A DNA stretch of 64,000 nucleotides from Chimonanthus salicifolius (lineage: Eukaryota > Streptophyta > Magnoliopsida > Laurales > Calycanthaceae): contig CM023540.1 of assembly GCA_013350335.1 (NCBI GenBank), forward strand, positions 24,159,175 through 24,223,174. The letters are read 5' to 3'. A program made the translations under genes and the position numbers. The notes below the pieces were generated by a model, which saw only the letters and a program-made list of their open reading frames with translations, had not been told where the DNA came from and did not search any database. Shown here piece after piece: positions 24,236 through 38,400 of this stretch (its first letter is position 1; the number at the start of each line of letters is the position of its first letter).

Positions 24236-25915
24236 ATGACATCCACGCATGCCCTCACACCATCGTCACACCATTCTTGCAACACCCAATCTGTTCTCAG
24301 TTTCTGCCTCCAAATCAGTAGAAACATCAAACAACTGAAGCAAACCCACGCTCGCCTTCTCCGCACTGGAACCGTTAATCACCATCTTTTACTTCAACTC
24401 ACCTCCAAAATCTTGCGCCTTCCAACAGCCAATCTCCGTTATGCCCGCCATGTGTTCAGCCAAATCCCCCGATGCCAAAACGAGTTCATTTGGACCTCCC
24501 TCATCAGGTCCCATTCCCTACACTCCCACTTCATCGAGTGCATCTCTCTCTACGTCAAAATGCACTGTGGTGACGTTCGACCCAGTGCGTTCACCTTTTC
24601 ATCCGTTCTCAGTGCCTGCGCCCGTCTTCCCGCCATCCAAGAGGGCAGACAAACCCATGATCTGGTTATAAAATCCGGGTTCTTTTCAAACAAGGTCGTG
24701 CAGACTGCCCTATTGGATATGTATGCAAAATGTGGCGTCGTGGACGATGCTCGCCTTGTGTTTGATGGAATGTGTGAGAGAGATGTTGTTTCTTGGACGG
24801 CCATGGTTGCTGGTTTTGCCAAGGCAGGTTGGATGAAAGATGCGAGGAGGTTGTTTGATGAAATGCCGGAGAGGAATGTGGTCTCTTGGACTGCCATGGT
24901 TGCAGGGTATGCCAACTCTGGCGATGTGACTGCTGCAAGAGAACTGTTTGATGAGATGCCAGAGAGAAATGCAGTTTCGTGGACAGCTATGATTGCAGGG
25001 TATGGGAAGTGTGGAGATGTGGACAGTGCGCGGAGGATCTTTGATGAACTTCCAGTGCGTGACCCCACAACTTGGGCAGTCATGATCGCTTGCTATGCAC
25101 AGAATGGCTTTTCTAATGAAGCCATTGAAATGTTCTGGGAAATGAAGAATACCAATTTGACAGCCAGTGAGGTGGCTATGGTTGCGGCCATGTCTGCTTG
25201 CACACAGGTGGGGGATGCTGCTATGGCAAATTCCATTGCTAAGCATCTGGAGGAAAGTTCATCTAGTCTCACACTCATCGCAGCCAATGCGTTAATTGAC
25301 ATGCATGCGAAGTGTGGTGACATTGATAGTGCGTGTCAAGTGTTCAATAAGATGAAAGAAAGAGATGTCATCTCTTATACTGCATTGATCACTGGGTTGG
25401 CCAATCATGGCAGAGCCCAGGATGCTCTGAAGTTTTTCAGAAAAATGCAAGAAGAAGGCATTCCTCCCAATGGGATCACCTTCGTAGGTGTCCTTACTGC
25501 CTGCAGCCATGCAGGCATGGTTGATGCAGGTTGTGCATACTTCAAGCTGATGACACAGACTTACAGGATTGTTCCACTGACTGCACACTACTCATGCATG
25601 GTGGACCTTCTCGGCCGTGCTGGACGGCTTGAAGAGGCATATGGATTGATTGAGAGCATTTCTGGTGCCTCAGATGTAGAAGTCTGGGGTGCTTTACTAG
25701 GGGCTTGTAGGGTGCACTGCAATGCTGAACTGGGTGAAATTGCAGCCAAGCGCCTATTTAAAATTGAGCCTGAGAATACTGGAAACTATGTGCTTTTGTC
25801 AAATATCTATGCATCCCTGAATAGATGGGATGAAGCGGAAAGGGTGAGGAGGCTGATGAGAGAGAAAGGGGTGAGCAAGTCTCCAGGATTCAGCTGGATA
25901 TCAAATGGAGCTTAA
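24236..25915 (+). CDS. Pentatricopeptide repeat protein, PLS class, E subgroup
   Basis: Intronless, 559 residues. PPR proteins bind single-stranded RNA in chloroplasts or mitochondria, one repeat per base; PLS-class members mostly specify C-to-U editing sites. The N-terminus (1-35) is Ser/Thr/His-rich and low in acidic residues, as for an organelle transit peptide. Repeats run from about residue 82 to 480, including three tandem 31-residue S-type repeats (183-213, 214-244, 245-275), each with V(V/A)SWTAM(V/I)AG. The E motif starts near 482 (VWGALLGACRVHC) and ends with KSPGFSWI near 548-555. No E+ or DYW deaminase follows, so it would need a partner deaminase for editing. The chosen ATG gives the full transit-peptide-like start; the long uninterrupted frame and repeats make the call secure, the RNA target unknown. 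Confidence 0.93.
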   Translation: MTSTHALTPSSHHSCNTQSVLSFCLQISRNIKQLKQTHARLLRTGTVNHHLLLQLTSKILRLPTANLRYARHVFSQIPRCQNEFIWTSLIRSHSLHSHFIECISLYVKMHCGDVRPSAFTFSSVLSACARLPAIQEGRQTHDLVIKSGFFSNKVVQTALLDMYAKCGVVDDARLVFDGMCERDVVSWTAMVAGFAKAGWMKDARRLFDEMPERNVVSWTAMVAGYANSGDVTAARELFDEMPERNAVSWTAMIAGYGKCGDVDSARRIFDELPVRDPTTWAVMIACYAQNGFSNEAIEMFWEMKNTNLTASEVAMVAAMSACTQVGDAAMANSIAKHLEESSSSLTLIAANALIDMHAKCGDIDSACQVFNKMKERDVISYTALITGLANHGRAQDALKFFRKMQEEGIPPNGITFVGVLTACSHAGMVDAGCAYFKLMTQTYRIVPLTAHYSCMVDLLGRAGRLEEAYGLIESISGASDVEVWGALLGACRVHCNAELGEIAAKRLFKIEPENTGNYVLLSNIYASLNRWDEAERVRRLMREKGVSKSPGFSWISNGA

Positions 25916-28900
25916 TTTCGTTTTTGTATGAGTTTGATTTTGCGCGAGTCTTCCCTTACAGCTGATGATCAGAAGCTGATATTTTGATAGAGCAATAATC
26001 AGTGGAAATTAGCACCGATCTTTTGTTGATTACAGCAAGCAATTACATTCTCAGAAATCAAACCCAGTAACCCCTGTTATTGATATTAAAAGAACAGTTA
26101 AAATAATTGCTGAAAGATGAAATTGAATGCAGAGGTCATCTAGAGCGAAGAACAGGTGACATATCTGGAGATGGTTAGAAAGGAAAGGTCTTATCAAACT
26201 GTTATGCAGTTTCACAATGTATTCAAGAGCTGCTGTGAAACAGGAATTTAAAGCGTTGACAACTGTGGATACACTAACATATTTGATCGTAACTGATGCA
26301 GGCATCGGACATAATGAACCCGATGAGAACCCGATTGAGACTCAACTGATCAAAATTGAGAAATTGACTGGTCAAATCCATGTTCGGAAGGATGGTGGGA
26401 AGAGAGGGCCCCACTTCATATGCCATGTCATCAGCCTTGGGTCCCACTTAAAATGACATCATCAGCCTCGTCACCATGTGGACTCCACTGAATCCCATCA
26501 AGTATGCTGACGCGTGAAATGATATGAAAAGAAAAAAGAAAAATAAAATAAATAAGGAAAGCCAGCCTGCTGCCTAATCCCGAGCATATGAGAAAACCAG
26601 GAAGGCTGGAAGGGCCAACACATTTTCGAGCAGAGGCGTTGGGACCTTGGTCGTTGCTGCAAAAGGAATGAAAAAAAAAAAAAAATCAGGAAGAATCAAG
26701 CAATGAAAGGTAGGTGAGGAACGAATGGAAGACAAGAATTAAGGAGGAGATAAAGGAGAAAAAAGAAATGAAAGTAAAGGAAAGAAAAGTCAAAAAAAAA
26801 AAAAAAGGAAAAGAAAAATAAAGAGAAGAAGAATAAAAGAAGAGTAGGCAGCCAACGAATGGAGAGGAAAAGAACTCTAGAGAAGACGTAACAAGGGAGA
26901 AAGAATAGAAGATGGATGGCTGGGTCCCACCAAGCTGTCTTACCTTAGTAATTTTATTTTATTTTATTTCTTTTTTTATTTTTATTAGAAAATAAAGCTA
27001 TAAATACAGTGCGAAGCCAAGGTTGTAACAATGACTTTGAATTATTATGAATTTAAGAAAAGCAGGTAGCTTTCTTTTTCTCCATATTTCTTGGTGAGTT
27101 GATGTCGTTTGATTTTAATTTGATTTATTTGTGTTGAGTTGATTTTAATTTGATTTATTTGTGTTGAGTTGATTTTAATTAAATTATTTGAAATTATTCT
27201 TTTACATTTTGAATTATGATTTCAATGAGTGCATTTTCCAATATTTAATTAAAATTGGATTTCACAATCCAAGTTAAATTTTAAGAAGGTTCTTGAATTC
27301 AGACCATACTTAAACCCAAGAACATGGGTTTCTTTATTGAAATTCATGATTCAGCCTGAAACACCAGATCTAAAATATTAATTTGCAGCTTCGACTGCAT
27401 CAGGAACACTATTAAGAAATGCAAGAATTAGTCAAATAAGTGATCTAGACCCTCGTTCATTTCTTCGGATTTTGGCTCCTGATTCCTTTTTGAGGAACCT
27501 GGCTTCTGGGGTAGTTAATTTTCAGAGAGAAGAAAGGAGAGACCAAAATGAAAAGGTACAGCTGGGAGAGTCAATGGACTCAAATGGTGTGAGATCAAAT
27601 CATGTATCAGAAGTTCAGTAATCTTCTGTTAATCTTCAAAATTGTTTCAAGGACAAGACCTGTATGTTTTGAATATTGGAGTCTGTCTTTTATGCCTAAA
27701 GAGGTCTTTCAAGAATCACCGTCGTTGTTTTTCAGATTCTAAGAATGAATTTACTGCAAAAACAAGAGAAAGGATCCATGTCGGAGGAAATCAAATACTT
27801 CCAAGGAAAAATTAAAATCATGTTTATCATAACAGCCTAAGTGAAAGGTGCAAGGGGTTCCCGAGCCTAAGGGGGCTGTTTATAGTGTTAAAAAGGAGAC
27901 TTCGCTCTCTTCTTCTACAACACAAGGGGCACGTTGGCAAGAAAAAAAAAGGTTCTCTCTCTCTTTTAGGAAATATCATTTTCTATATGAGGGATACGAA
28001 AATTCAGTGAAGAAAAAAAGGGAGGTTTTTCTTACTCACTAAAATAACACTTCGTTCATTTTCAACAAAATAAATATTTTGATACAAACACGATTTTTAT
28101 GAAAACATAAGGTTGAATTTCATAGCATATGTTAGATAACAATAATAGCATCCAAACATAACTTCTTTGTAGGCGAATTTAATTTTACTGGAACCACTTA
28201 CTCATGAATATGTATCTTTATAGCATCAATATTAATAACGTATAATGATTATCATGTAAAGAATCAACATATAAATATGTATTATATAGATGTACAGTAT
28301 TAGGGGGCACCCAAGTCCAGTGTACTGCGTTAGGTCCACTTTGGAGTTGATAGGCACTCGACTTAAATTGAATCTCAAAAGTTTATAGTAAAAGATCAAA
28401 AAAGAAAAATTAGAAATATAATTTTCATTTTTAGATATTATGGTATATTTTCAAATATTTTACTATGTTATAAAAAAAATAAAGTGAACTTAAAGCATAT
28501 GACATAGGTGAGACCCATTGCTAAAACTTTCCAAGGCTTTCTCACATCTTATATCATGCACATGAGATATATTTGTATTGAGATACTGCAGACAAGTGAT
28601 GCCTCAACAAGCTAAACCTTCTTCTAATGTCTAAGTTTAGATCTGACCTAAATAAAATCTAAATATAACCATACACCCATTTAATAAGACCAAAAAATAG
28701 AGCCAAACCCAAATAGATCCGAACCGAGTAAGACTGGGCCCAACCAGACCAGATCCATTGCCAAATCTAGACCCACGGGCATTTTATTTCTTACAGAAGA
28801 ACGAAACCTGAAGCCTTGAGTCATACACAGCTGATGAGCATAATAAGATTCCCCCTAGTTTACTCTTCCTTTGCTAAAGAAGAAACCAATCCTCGAGGAG

Positions 28901-29488
28901 ACGTGCATGTGTGTACGTGCAAACATACAAGTGGTGTTGCAGGCCTTGATCAGTAACAGGCGGCAAACATTTTGGTGATTCCAATTGTCAATGTAATGGA
29001 CCCAACAATTGAAAGAATATGCACTGAAAATACCATAAAAAGAAGATAATAGAGTCCAAAGTTTGGTCTATTTTGCATTGAATGTGGAAAATGGTTGTTT
29101 CTCATTTTTAACTATCTATTTGAAAGAAGTCCATCAAAGGATCAGGGGTCATTCGATTGGACTGGTTTTCTCGGTCATGAAGTTCCCATGATAGGTTCCA
29201 TCATATCCACCAGTCTGGATCACAGTAACATGGCCCTCAACTTTGCAAACTTGATCATCATCAGCCTCATCCAACTATCTTGGTCAGTGCCGTCAACTAT
29301 ACAAAATCAACGCCCAAATATACTAATCATATCCTATGACACCAAAACTTTGCAACTAATTTGATTTTTTATGCTAAATCCATCCAGGGTCTTGACCTCC
29401 AACAGCCACCATATCTGAAGCTTTTTAACAATGTACATTGATATCGTACATAACCAAGTAGGTTTACTTTTATCTGAAGCATACAGAG
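25916..29488. other. Spacer with purine-rich tract and 30-bp tandem repeat
   Basis: No gene is supported. From about 26,660 to 26,900 the plus strand is strongly purine-biased, with several A runs of 13-15. A 30-bp unit (tgatttatttgtgttgagtt plus gattttaatt) repeats exactly at 27,121-27,150 and 27,151-27,180, with a partial unit before it. Around 28,680-28,780 are short repeats of the type CCAAACCCAAAT and GACCAGACC. Confidence 0.5.
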
Positions 29489-32400
29489 TCATAGAAAGGT
29501 AGACCTTGTTTCATACACACTCAGACTACGACGACCAGCCAGCTTGCTAGAGCTCTGCTTTGATGCAACCTGTTCATGCATTTCCGCCAGTTCTCTTACA
29601 CGAATCAAAACAGAAGCAGGGATTGGCAAGGAAGCATGTTTCTGGGAGTTCCTGACCTATAGGTTTCATAGAGAGAAAAAAGGGATAAGAGATGAACAGT
29701 ATTCATGGTAACAATGTGAACTCAAAATGGATTTGGAAATACCAAGTATTGCAATGTATCAAATAACCACCAGTTGAATATTAACATTGGTGGTCATTCA
29801 AATACAAAGGCAGAAATCTATGTCTATATCCTGATAATGAAAAAGGCAAATTTGGGTGTTGATTTCTGCTTCATATTGCAATATTAAAACATTCTGCTTT
29901 GAACTGGAAAGTCTAGCATTGAGCCATTCTGAGAAAGGCAGAAACTTTCACAATATTCAGCCTTCTACTTCACCATAGCAATGGAAAATGTATGCTCAGG
30001 TTTCACTTGCGTTTATCTAGGATAATCAGTTTATTGTTTATAACGAATTTGGATGCACATTGAAATGGGTTAAAAGGGTGGCAAGAGGAACAGATAAGAA
30101 AGTGGACAAGGTTCCACTTGCTCAGAAATGAGTCAATTGCAAGTCAAAATCTATGGCAGCACCATCCATTGCCAAATGCAGAAATATGAGAGAGAGAGAG
30201 TCCTTCGGTACATGCAAACAAAAATTCAAATAGAGACAATAGAAACTATGATTCTCACCCCATTCTCAGCAGGTGATTGTGAAAAGCTGGCACGAAGAAG
30301 GTTCCTCCACTTATCCTACAATTTAAAGAATCATTCTCAGAATCTGTTCTATAACTTGATTAACTTCATGTGTAATGACAAACAGGACAACTTCATTCAT
30401 CCAAACTTAGATGTTTTGCATTTGACAAATCCCATACCCAATGGAGATGGCTCTTTCAATTAGATACAGTAAAATTCCTGTATTTCTTTGGGGAAAAGGA
30501 ATCAGTGTTCCTCCATGGCCATGTCAAAAGAATGCCCTACTGATTTATTGGGAGAACCCAGAAATGAATAATTTGGCCTATTTCTAGAATGTCATTTAGG
30601 TGGGTTTGGGCACAGATTTAGGAGACAAGAAATAAACCATGTATGAAAAATTGAAAGAATGCAAGTAGAAGGAAATAGGAAAGAGAACAAGTAAAACAGT
30701 GATTAACAAGTAAGAAGGATATGACAGATTGCAAGGTAACAGAAGAAACAGTTTTTGATAGGATAGGAAGGAAAAAAAACTCAGAGAGCAAACCCCAGGT
30801 AAATGGGATACTGATTTCAATAAGGATGAAAAATCCCCCAGATATTCTATTCAAATAGAGCCTCACATCTTGATACAATACCTTGAGATCCACGGAGGTG
30901 CGGTATGTGTAGGATGCAAAAGAAATCCTTTTGATCTCTGACCATTTTCCAGCTCCACACCTAGATACCCCTTCAACTAGCTTCATAACCTCACCAAGAG
31001 TCCAAGCTCGGTGATGTTTCCTTCTAATTCGATCTTTAGATCCTGTCACTGTCATTGCATTTTCATCTGAATTATAACTGGATGAATGAAAGTATGTGGG
31101 TTCTTCGTCTTTCTGATGCTGCAGCTGCCCACCACCTGTCACTATCTCCTTTTCTCTTTCAGTTTCACCAACAATCTAGTAGTAACAGGACTAATTAGAA
31201 CTGTAGCTACAATCCATCAAATTTTCGAAGCAAACTACAGCCTAAATCAAATCCAATGGGAGAAAAAACAAGGATAAAGATATGGCTGAGCCACATGGTG
31301 GAGGATGCATTGATCCAATGGATGAGGGAAACACATTAGATGGGACTGCTGCCAGAAGGTCCACTGATGAATGATCCCAGCGGAACACTTGGTGGCAATC
31401 AAGTATGTCTGATAATATTTATACAAAGTATCCATAAAATATCATACACATTCCAATCTGTACAAATGATGCAGAAATATCATTACTTTTAGAAGCTTGT
31501 CCATTCAGTCAATGGCAGTTGAATCTTCAACGGTTCAAATTCATTTGGCAAATACTAAACTACAATACTGCCAGTTTCAGTGTTATGCCCACACTCAATA
31601 GAATAAGTTTTGGAATTTGGCAGACTGGATTGCTGCGCATTTTTGCTGTGTGTGGAGGTTCACAACCTGGGCACAATTTTACATTAAGTGCCACCACATC
31701 AAGCTCTAAGCCAGGAAGTCGGTCTTCAGAAGGTAAGGCAAATAAGCTTTTACCTCTTCCACTGACAGCAGAATAGTAAGAGGTAAAACGCTGCATCATA
31801 AATCTCAATGACTCCACACATGCAACTGAAAGGCATATGGCACACAGGAGAAACTGGTAAAAAGATATCAGATATATTGAATTTCATGAAACTGTGAAGT
31901 TTCCAAGTTCAATGGTGATCTTATATGTATGTTCAATCTTCAACTGCTGACAGATAAGCATCAGGGTTGGAACTGGTTGGGGTAGCTCAGCCCCATTAAG
32001 CTGGGATACCTCAGTACATGGGACACAGCTAAAATCCAGCCTGAATTTTCAGGCCTTAATCAGCCAGGTTGCATATGGCCCCATCAGCACCAAAAGATCT
32101 CATAGGCTTGACAAATTATTTTAATGCTACCAGGCTTAGACTTGGGTACAGGGACAAGATGAACAGGGCCTAGCATGTGCCCATACTTCATGGACCTAGA
32201 AGACAGAACATTACAAGTGAAAACGCAAGGTATTTCTATGTTATAACATATTTTGACTCACTGGATGTGCAGTTCTCTTAGAAAGTGTTCTGGCTTTCCA
32301 TAATTTGCTTCTATTTGCACCATCTTCTTTAGAAAAATGCATGCCAAGGGCCTTCTGGACCAGTTTAGCTGCCAAGTCATTTGGGTGGTACATCTGCAGA

Positions 32401-35400
32401 TGCAACCAGGATGTTGGATGTTGAAAGAATAAAAAATTATATTTCACAAAAAAAAAAATTAAAAATTGTTAGCAAATCAAACGGAATAATCTGGGATTGA
32501 ACCACTAAAACTGAAAATAGGCTAATGGAAGTTCAATCAAAGATGATGTGAAGTATTGTCAATACAATTGAAGGGGCGACCATATAGCACATCTAGCAGA
32601 CGATATTTCCCTGTAGTACTAAAAGTAAGAGACCACCCAACTCAACTCAATCAGAAATATGGTGAACCAAATACTTGAGTTGGTCGAAAATATATCAAGA
32701 CTTCAGAAAAAGCTCAGTCAAGCCTCATTTTGTCAGATTCAATCAACTCATTTTGTAAGGACTTAGTTTTCCCCCTACATCTTTCAACTGACTCAACAGA
32801 GTCAGAGGACTGCCTAAATTGTCATATTTCCTAGTTCTGACATTATAAACCATGGTTCACCAGCCTACAGGTATACAAGACTAACAAATGAGCCACCAAT
32901 TGCAATTAGCTATTCCAAGTAGTCTTTCACTGTCTACCAATTATTCGCAAATTGTCAGTCTCAATATCCTGTAGGCTTCTTTTTCTCATTTACAACCTTG
33001 ATACTTTCTCTGTTCTTCCTTGTAGAAGAAAACTACAGTTCATGCTGGATCCTATTCCATGTCATTACACCACATTTCTACCAAGGCAATGATATAACAG
33101 GCGATTCATTGTTCATGTCAGATGATGTTTAATGTATTAGCTTTTCTCTTTCAATTCATAATAGGTAGACCTAATTCTAAATGGAACTAAATGTAGGGTG
33201 ATATGACAATAAGAAGAATGTGCACAATGTGGCAGAGATGCATGTGTCTATATGCAGTGTGATTTCACAAGAAGAGATCTAAATCATAATGCTGATGCTA
33301 AGAAACATGTAAGACAAGAACTTTAGAGCAAATATATCTACACCCAGAAACATAATCCACATAAAACAAACAAAAATGGAAGCATAAGCATGTCAAATAT
33401 TGCTCAAGTGAGAACAATCACTTCATACAACAAATTCCAAGGCAACAGAATATAGAACCAGATCCAACCAGCCAAAAGATATTGACACAAACAAAAGGTT
33501 ACAAAAACAGGATAGTGTGTCAGAATATGAAAGGCATGCCAGACAAACATCATTAAATTCACAAGAAAACAGGATTTTGACAATGAACAGAGGTTCTAAA
33601 GACCATCAAACACACTATGGGAAGTTCTGCATTAAAGTACAAGATCAAGAATGGAGATAGTATCAAACCATTCTCATGAAACATTTGGTATTGTTTCATC
33701 ACTTTTGGTGGTATTTTTGCTGTTATCCTTGTCATCTACAAGCAAAAACGGAAATAAATAGAAAAAAGTCTATTCTTGATGTTGTGTCAATATACACAAA
33801 CTTTCTTCTGAAAACCATCAAAGAATAGGAACCCTTGTGAATTTTGTGGGGCTGTCGTTCTTGTTGTATACATTGTTGGATGCTTCAAAAAAAGTAATAG
33901 TATTTAAGCTTAATAAACCAATTAAACGAGAAAGAGAGAGAGAGAGAGTTGTGATTCTAATAGAAAATAGAACTATAGGGATGGAATAGGATCATCAGGA
34001 GGTTCACACAAGGTGGTTCATGTGTAGCTTATAGTCATATGTGCTAAGGAATATGTCTGTCCAAATACCCCAATAGAGGAAAAATGCTAAAAACCTAATT
34101 GCTACCTTTCAATATACCACTTGAGAAGTAAAATAATATGAATATGATGGAACTAACATTTTATTTCAAAGCAAGAAGAAAACAATTGATACTTTTCAAA
34201 AAAAAAAAACAATTGGTATGGCTAAACACCATTTTTTCAGAGATTTGAACACAAGCACTGATTTACCAAAATCAGGATTTATCTTGACTACAACATAAAT
34301 GCATTCTTGACTGGATATTCATTCAACGTACCAGGAGAGCCATAACATTTTTTCTTGGCCGTGCTCTTCGGACCCTACATACATAAGGGACCTGAACACC
34401 AGATCCTCCAAGAGAGTCTGGCCTAGTGACATGCGTTGTCCCTGCCAAACTAGCATCTTTAACAGGCTTGACCCGATGTTGCAAAGAGGACTGACCACGT
34501 TCCAAACTTCTAATGGAAGAAATCAATCTCTCACTGTATTCCCTGCTCTCAATTTCTGAAAGTTCCTCAATATACCGCCTGGTAGGCTTTCTAAGCCTCT
34601 TCCCTGCAGTCTGATCTGTCTGCAGATCCTTGTTTTTCATGCCCCATTCATTTTTAGTGTTTCTCAGTCTCTTTCCAGATACAATATGGTGATCTTCGAT
34701 TTGGTTAGTTGGGCTAGTTGACAACTCATTCCCATCAGCATTCATCGCTCCAGTAATTTGATCTGTGAGATGAGAACCAGCTTCATATTTACATTTATCA
34801 TTCCTATAGTATGTTCCTTTCTCCTTCTTGCATGATAATTTCGTATGTTCTATTATAGACTTCAGTGTCGAAACATCACAACAGTTACTCAAGCCCATTG
34901 CAATTCGACGCTTAAGCCATAACTTGTCCTTCACAGTCGTTTCACGCCCAAAAGTTGCCTTGAAAGTTTCCTGAAGTTCCCTTATTGTCATATTGTCCAA
35001 GCATATGTCCCCTTGTATAGTAGAGAAATCAGGTTTGGTACTAGTGCAAATGTCAGAAACTGAGGGCTCAATAACTGATTGGCAAGCAGGTTGCAGACAT
35101 GTCTCAATACTTGCTAAATGAGCAATATCATTTGAAGTGGTTGATTGTAAAGCAGCAGTTTCCTGCAAAGCATTTACAGCATGGAATTTCTCACAACTCA
35201 GAAATGTTCTCAGGAAAATGTGTGTTTCTTATTTGCCATGCAAGGAAAACATCCTCAGAAATTGCTTAAAGAAGCATGATTTACAACTGATCAAAAAATA
35301 TTTAGAATTTATAAATTGGAACATGTTAAGCAGCTTAGAGATATCATTATTTATTATAAATATTATTAATCTTCATAAATAACCATATGCGCAAATTTCA

Positions 35401-38400
35401 TTTTTTAAGAACTCTACAGTTACAACTTTTTACAACACATATAAAATCTGATTTTGCATTAATGATTCAAGTCAATTTTTAAACCATTGATCTTCTAGTG
35501 ATACTCGATCACATGTAATTACAATTCCACGTACATGAACTTCTTTCCATAATCTTGAAAATGTTTACATAAGTGATGGTCAATTACACATATGATATAC
35601 TCATCATTTTATTTGTCGTTTTTTGGTAAAAATTCTATTTGTCATTTACCAATAATGGTTTGAACACAAAGTGCTTTGGTTGTGAATTTTTTTTTTTTTT
35701 CTTTTCACAATTTTTAAATATTCTACCCTTTTTCAAGAAAATTAAAAAAAAAATATTATGATTTATGACACTAGTTACAATTTGATATGAATTGATAGTT
35801 GAAACAATTTATGATACAATATCAATTTTCAAAACAGTGGACTTCTATTTCTCACAGGAAGTGTTGACATTTGAATGTCAATTGTTATGTTATAGCTTAT
35901 TTATTTAGCTATTAAGCGATAATTTATACAAGTTTTTATTTTCAATAATCATAGCCATTTCTCATTAGATCTGAAAGACATTTTATATAGATGTTGAGTC
36001 ACTATATGGGTCGTGTTTCAGTTTGGTACATATTTGATTGAAGCCTCAAATTTTAAATTCATTCAATTTGAGACAATTTGAACTACTCAGAGTTATTAGT
36101 TGTGTTTCTATTCCTGGAAAAAAATAACAATTTAAAAATTCTCTGTGACAATTAACTCAAGATAGTTCAAATGACTTGCATATATGGTAAGTGTTTATTG
36201 CTGCATATATGGCTCTGATGACGATGATGAACTGAGATGGTTGCCGTAAGAAGTTATGAATACTCAACAAATGCAAACACTACAGGCATTGGAAAAAAGC
36301 TCAATATTAAAACAGATCAATTTTGTTTTATCACATACCCTCTAATGATCGTATTGTCAAGCTTGATCATATCCTATGTAAACTATGATGGGATCTTGTT
36401 TACTTGAACACATCTTAAGAACTCCATGGTATCCATCAGAATGAAGTTGATACCAGCTATAACAATTCAGCATGCAAACATCTTGGAAAAAATGAAAACC
36501 TAATCCATCAAAAATCACAAATAATGCACAAGACTGCCGAAGAATGTTTTGGAAAAGGAGCGGAACATTTTTTTAAGGGTTGGCGTCTTGGAGCAACTGT
36601 TCAGTAACATGAAACAGTTACATCTGAAGCATGACTCCATAGGAGATTAGAAAGGTTTTCCCAGCTCATAAATGACAACTTTATGAAAAAGAACAACAAG
36701 GTATCTCTTAAGATGCCTGCCTCATGAAGTGAGGTCTTGAGTTAGATTTATGCTCAACCCCAACATGCCACTCCCCATAGGCTTAACCGATGTGTGTGGA
36801 TTGGGAGGTTTACACATGCCTGTGGGATTAGTCCCACCTCCAATGTGCAGTGGGGATACCCATGTTATCCAAAGAAAATTCAATACTCCATGAAATTACC
36901 AACTATTTATAACAATAATGATGAAAAAAATAGGGATGAAAATGAAGATGATCATTGACGGAGAGCTTTGTTGCTGACAGATTGATGGTCACTGACCCAA
37001 AAGTTTTCTTCCAAAGCAAGGTAGATCGTCCACAAGCACAGGGATTTATAACTCGGATGACCCTTAGAAATCAGTTTAAATGGCTCTCCAAATGGGTATT
37101 CAGAGAGGATGAGTTGGATGTGAAAAACATTTTTGGAGATGTACTTGAAGGAGCCATTAAGGTGGCTGGGCCCCACATGGGCCACATACCAACAAACAAA
37201 ATAAATAATAAAATGTATATACAATCAAAATAACATCAATGCATAATGAAATGGCCAAATGGGTAAAGCAAATAAAGGTCAAATTCAAATACCACACCTC
37301 AAGTCTCCCATTCTGATTTCTTGCATCTTCTGTTTTCTCAGATGGTGACGAATCTGGCACATCTGGGACATTAACAAGTAAAATTATCTTGTACAAAATA
37401 CAGAATGCTAAAGAAATCCCAACAAAAGAAAAGTTAGATCTCAAGTTAAAGTTATTAACATAGAAGTTCAAGGTTAAATGTCAAGTTCCAGTTGCAAATT
37501 TAGTAGGTTTAGGTCAACAGTAAGCTCTAAGCTCCCAAAGCACAGAAAAGAGATATAGGATAGAGAAAAATAAACCTGAATAATCATCAAAACAGGTATA
37601 GCTTCATGTATTAGCCAATGGCATAGGTTGAAGTATGCCAAAAAGGAAAGCACGGAAAGATACACAATATTTGCAAGCTGAACTGAAGGGTATGAATTAA
37701 AATAAATCGGGTCAGCTAATTCTGCAACCATAACTGCTTTGCAACCCATAGATTATAACATGCAACTAAACATGAGCAGAACAAAATTATTACTGCAATT
37801 TAATCAGCACAATTAAAGACGTGAAACCAAGAAATTAGCTGTGATTCGTAAAACTGCAAGTTTGATAAAAGCTAATCAGCTGTTACAAGCAAATCAGGAG
37901 GACATGCAGTTTCCAATGATTAAGGCTTAAGATGGTTTTAAATAATTTCAAAGTGATTTCTCACCAATGTAAACTCATAAGCATATCACATGAAATTTAA
38001 CTCCAAACTGCAACCATCGACACAGCAAATACAAGTTGTTTTTTGTAAATTTTGTCCTATGATTTATACATGTAACATCCATTATCAGCCGTGACTGGAA
38101 ATCAGTTAGGGGTGAAACTTGGGCTGGGTTTTAATCTGACCAGCATGACCTGACCCAAAAAATTAGTGGGCTAGGTCATGTATTTGTAAATTTAGGGTTG
38201 GGCTGGGTTGAAGGAAAAAAAACCGCATTAAATTCAGGTTAGGCTGGGCTCAGCTTATTAAAATCGACCCAACCAGACCCACATCAAAAAATTTATATAT
38301 AAGTCGACAGTCAGCAGAGAATGTCCATTCCCTTCCTTCTCTCGAGTTGCTCACGCCCTAATCCTTTTCTCAACTTCTCGTATACTCTTCTCTCAAGTCG

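Noticed and set aside
24550..25588. Several long minus-strand frames opposite the PPR gene
   Set aside because: They are shadows of the PPR coding strand, with no family features.
31560..31817. Minus-strand frame with SYYSAVSGRG and PGLELDVVAL as an extra TRFL exon
   Set aside because: It is open, but exons 6 and 7 already join in phase, and I see no conserved family residues in it. It is left as intron.
34323..35168. Stand-alone 281-residue minus-strand gene
   Set aside because: It is the large internal exon of the TRFL gene. The apparent start and stop lie just outside good splice sites (tttgcag acceptor, gtacgt donor).
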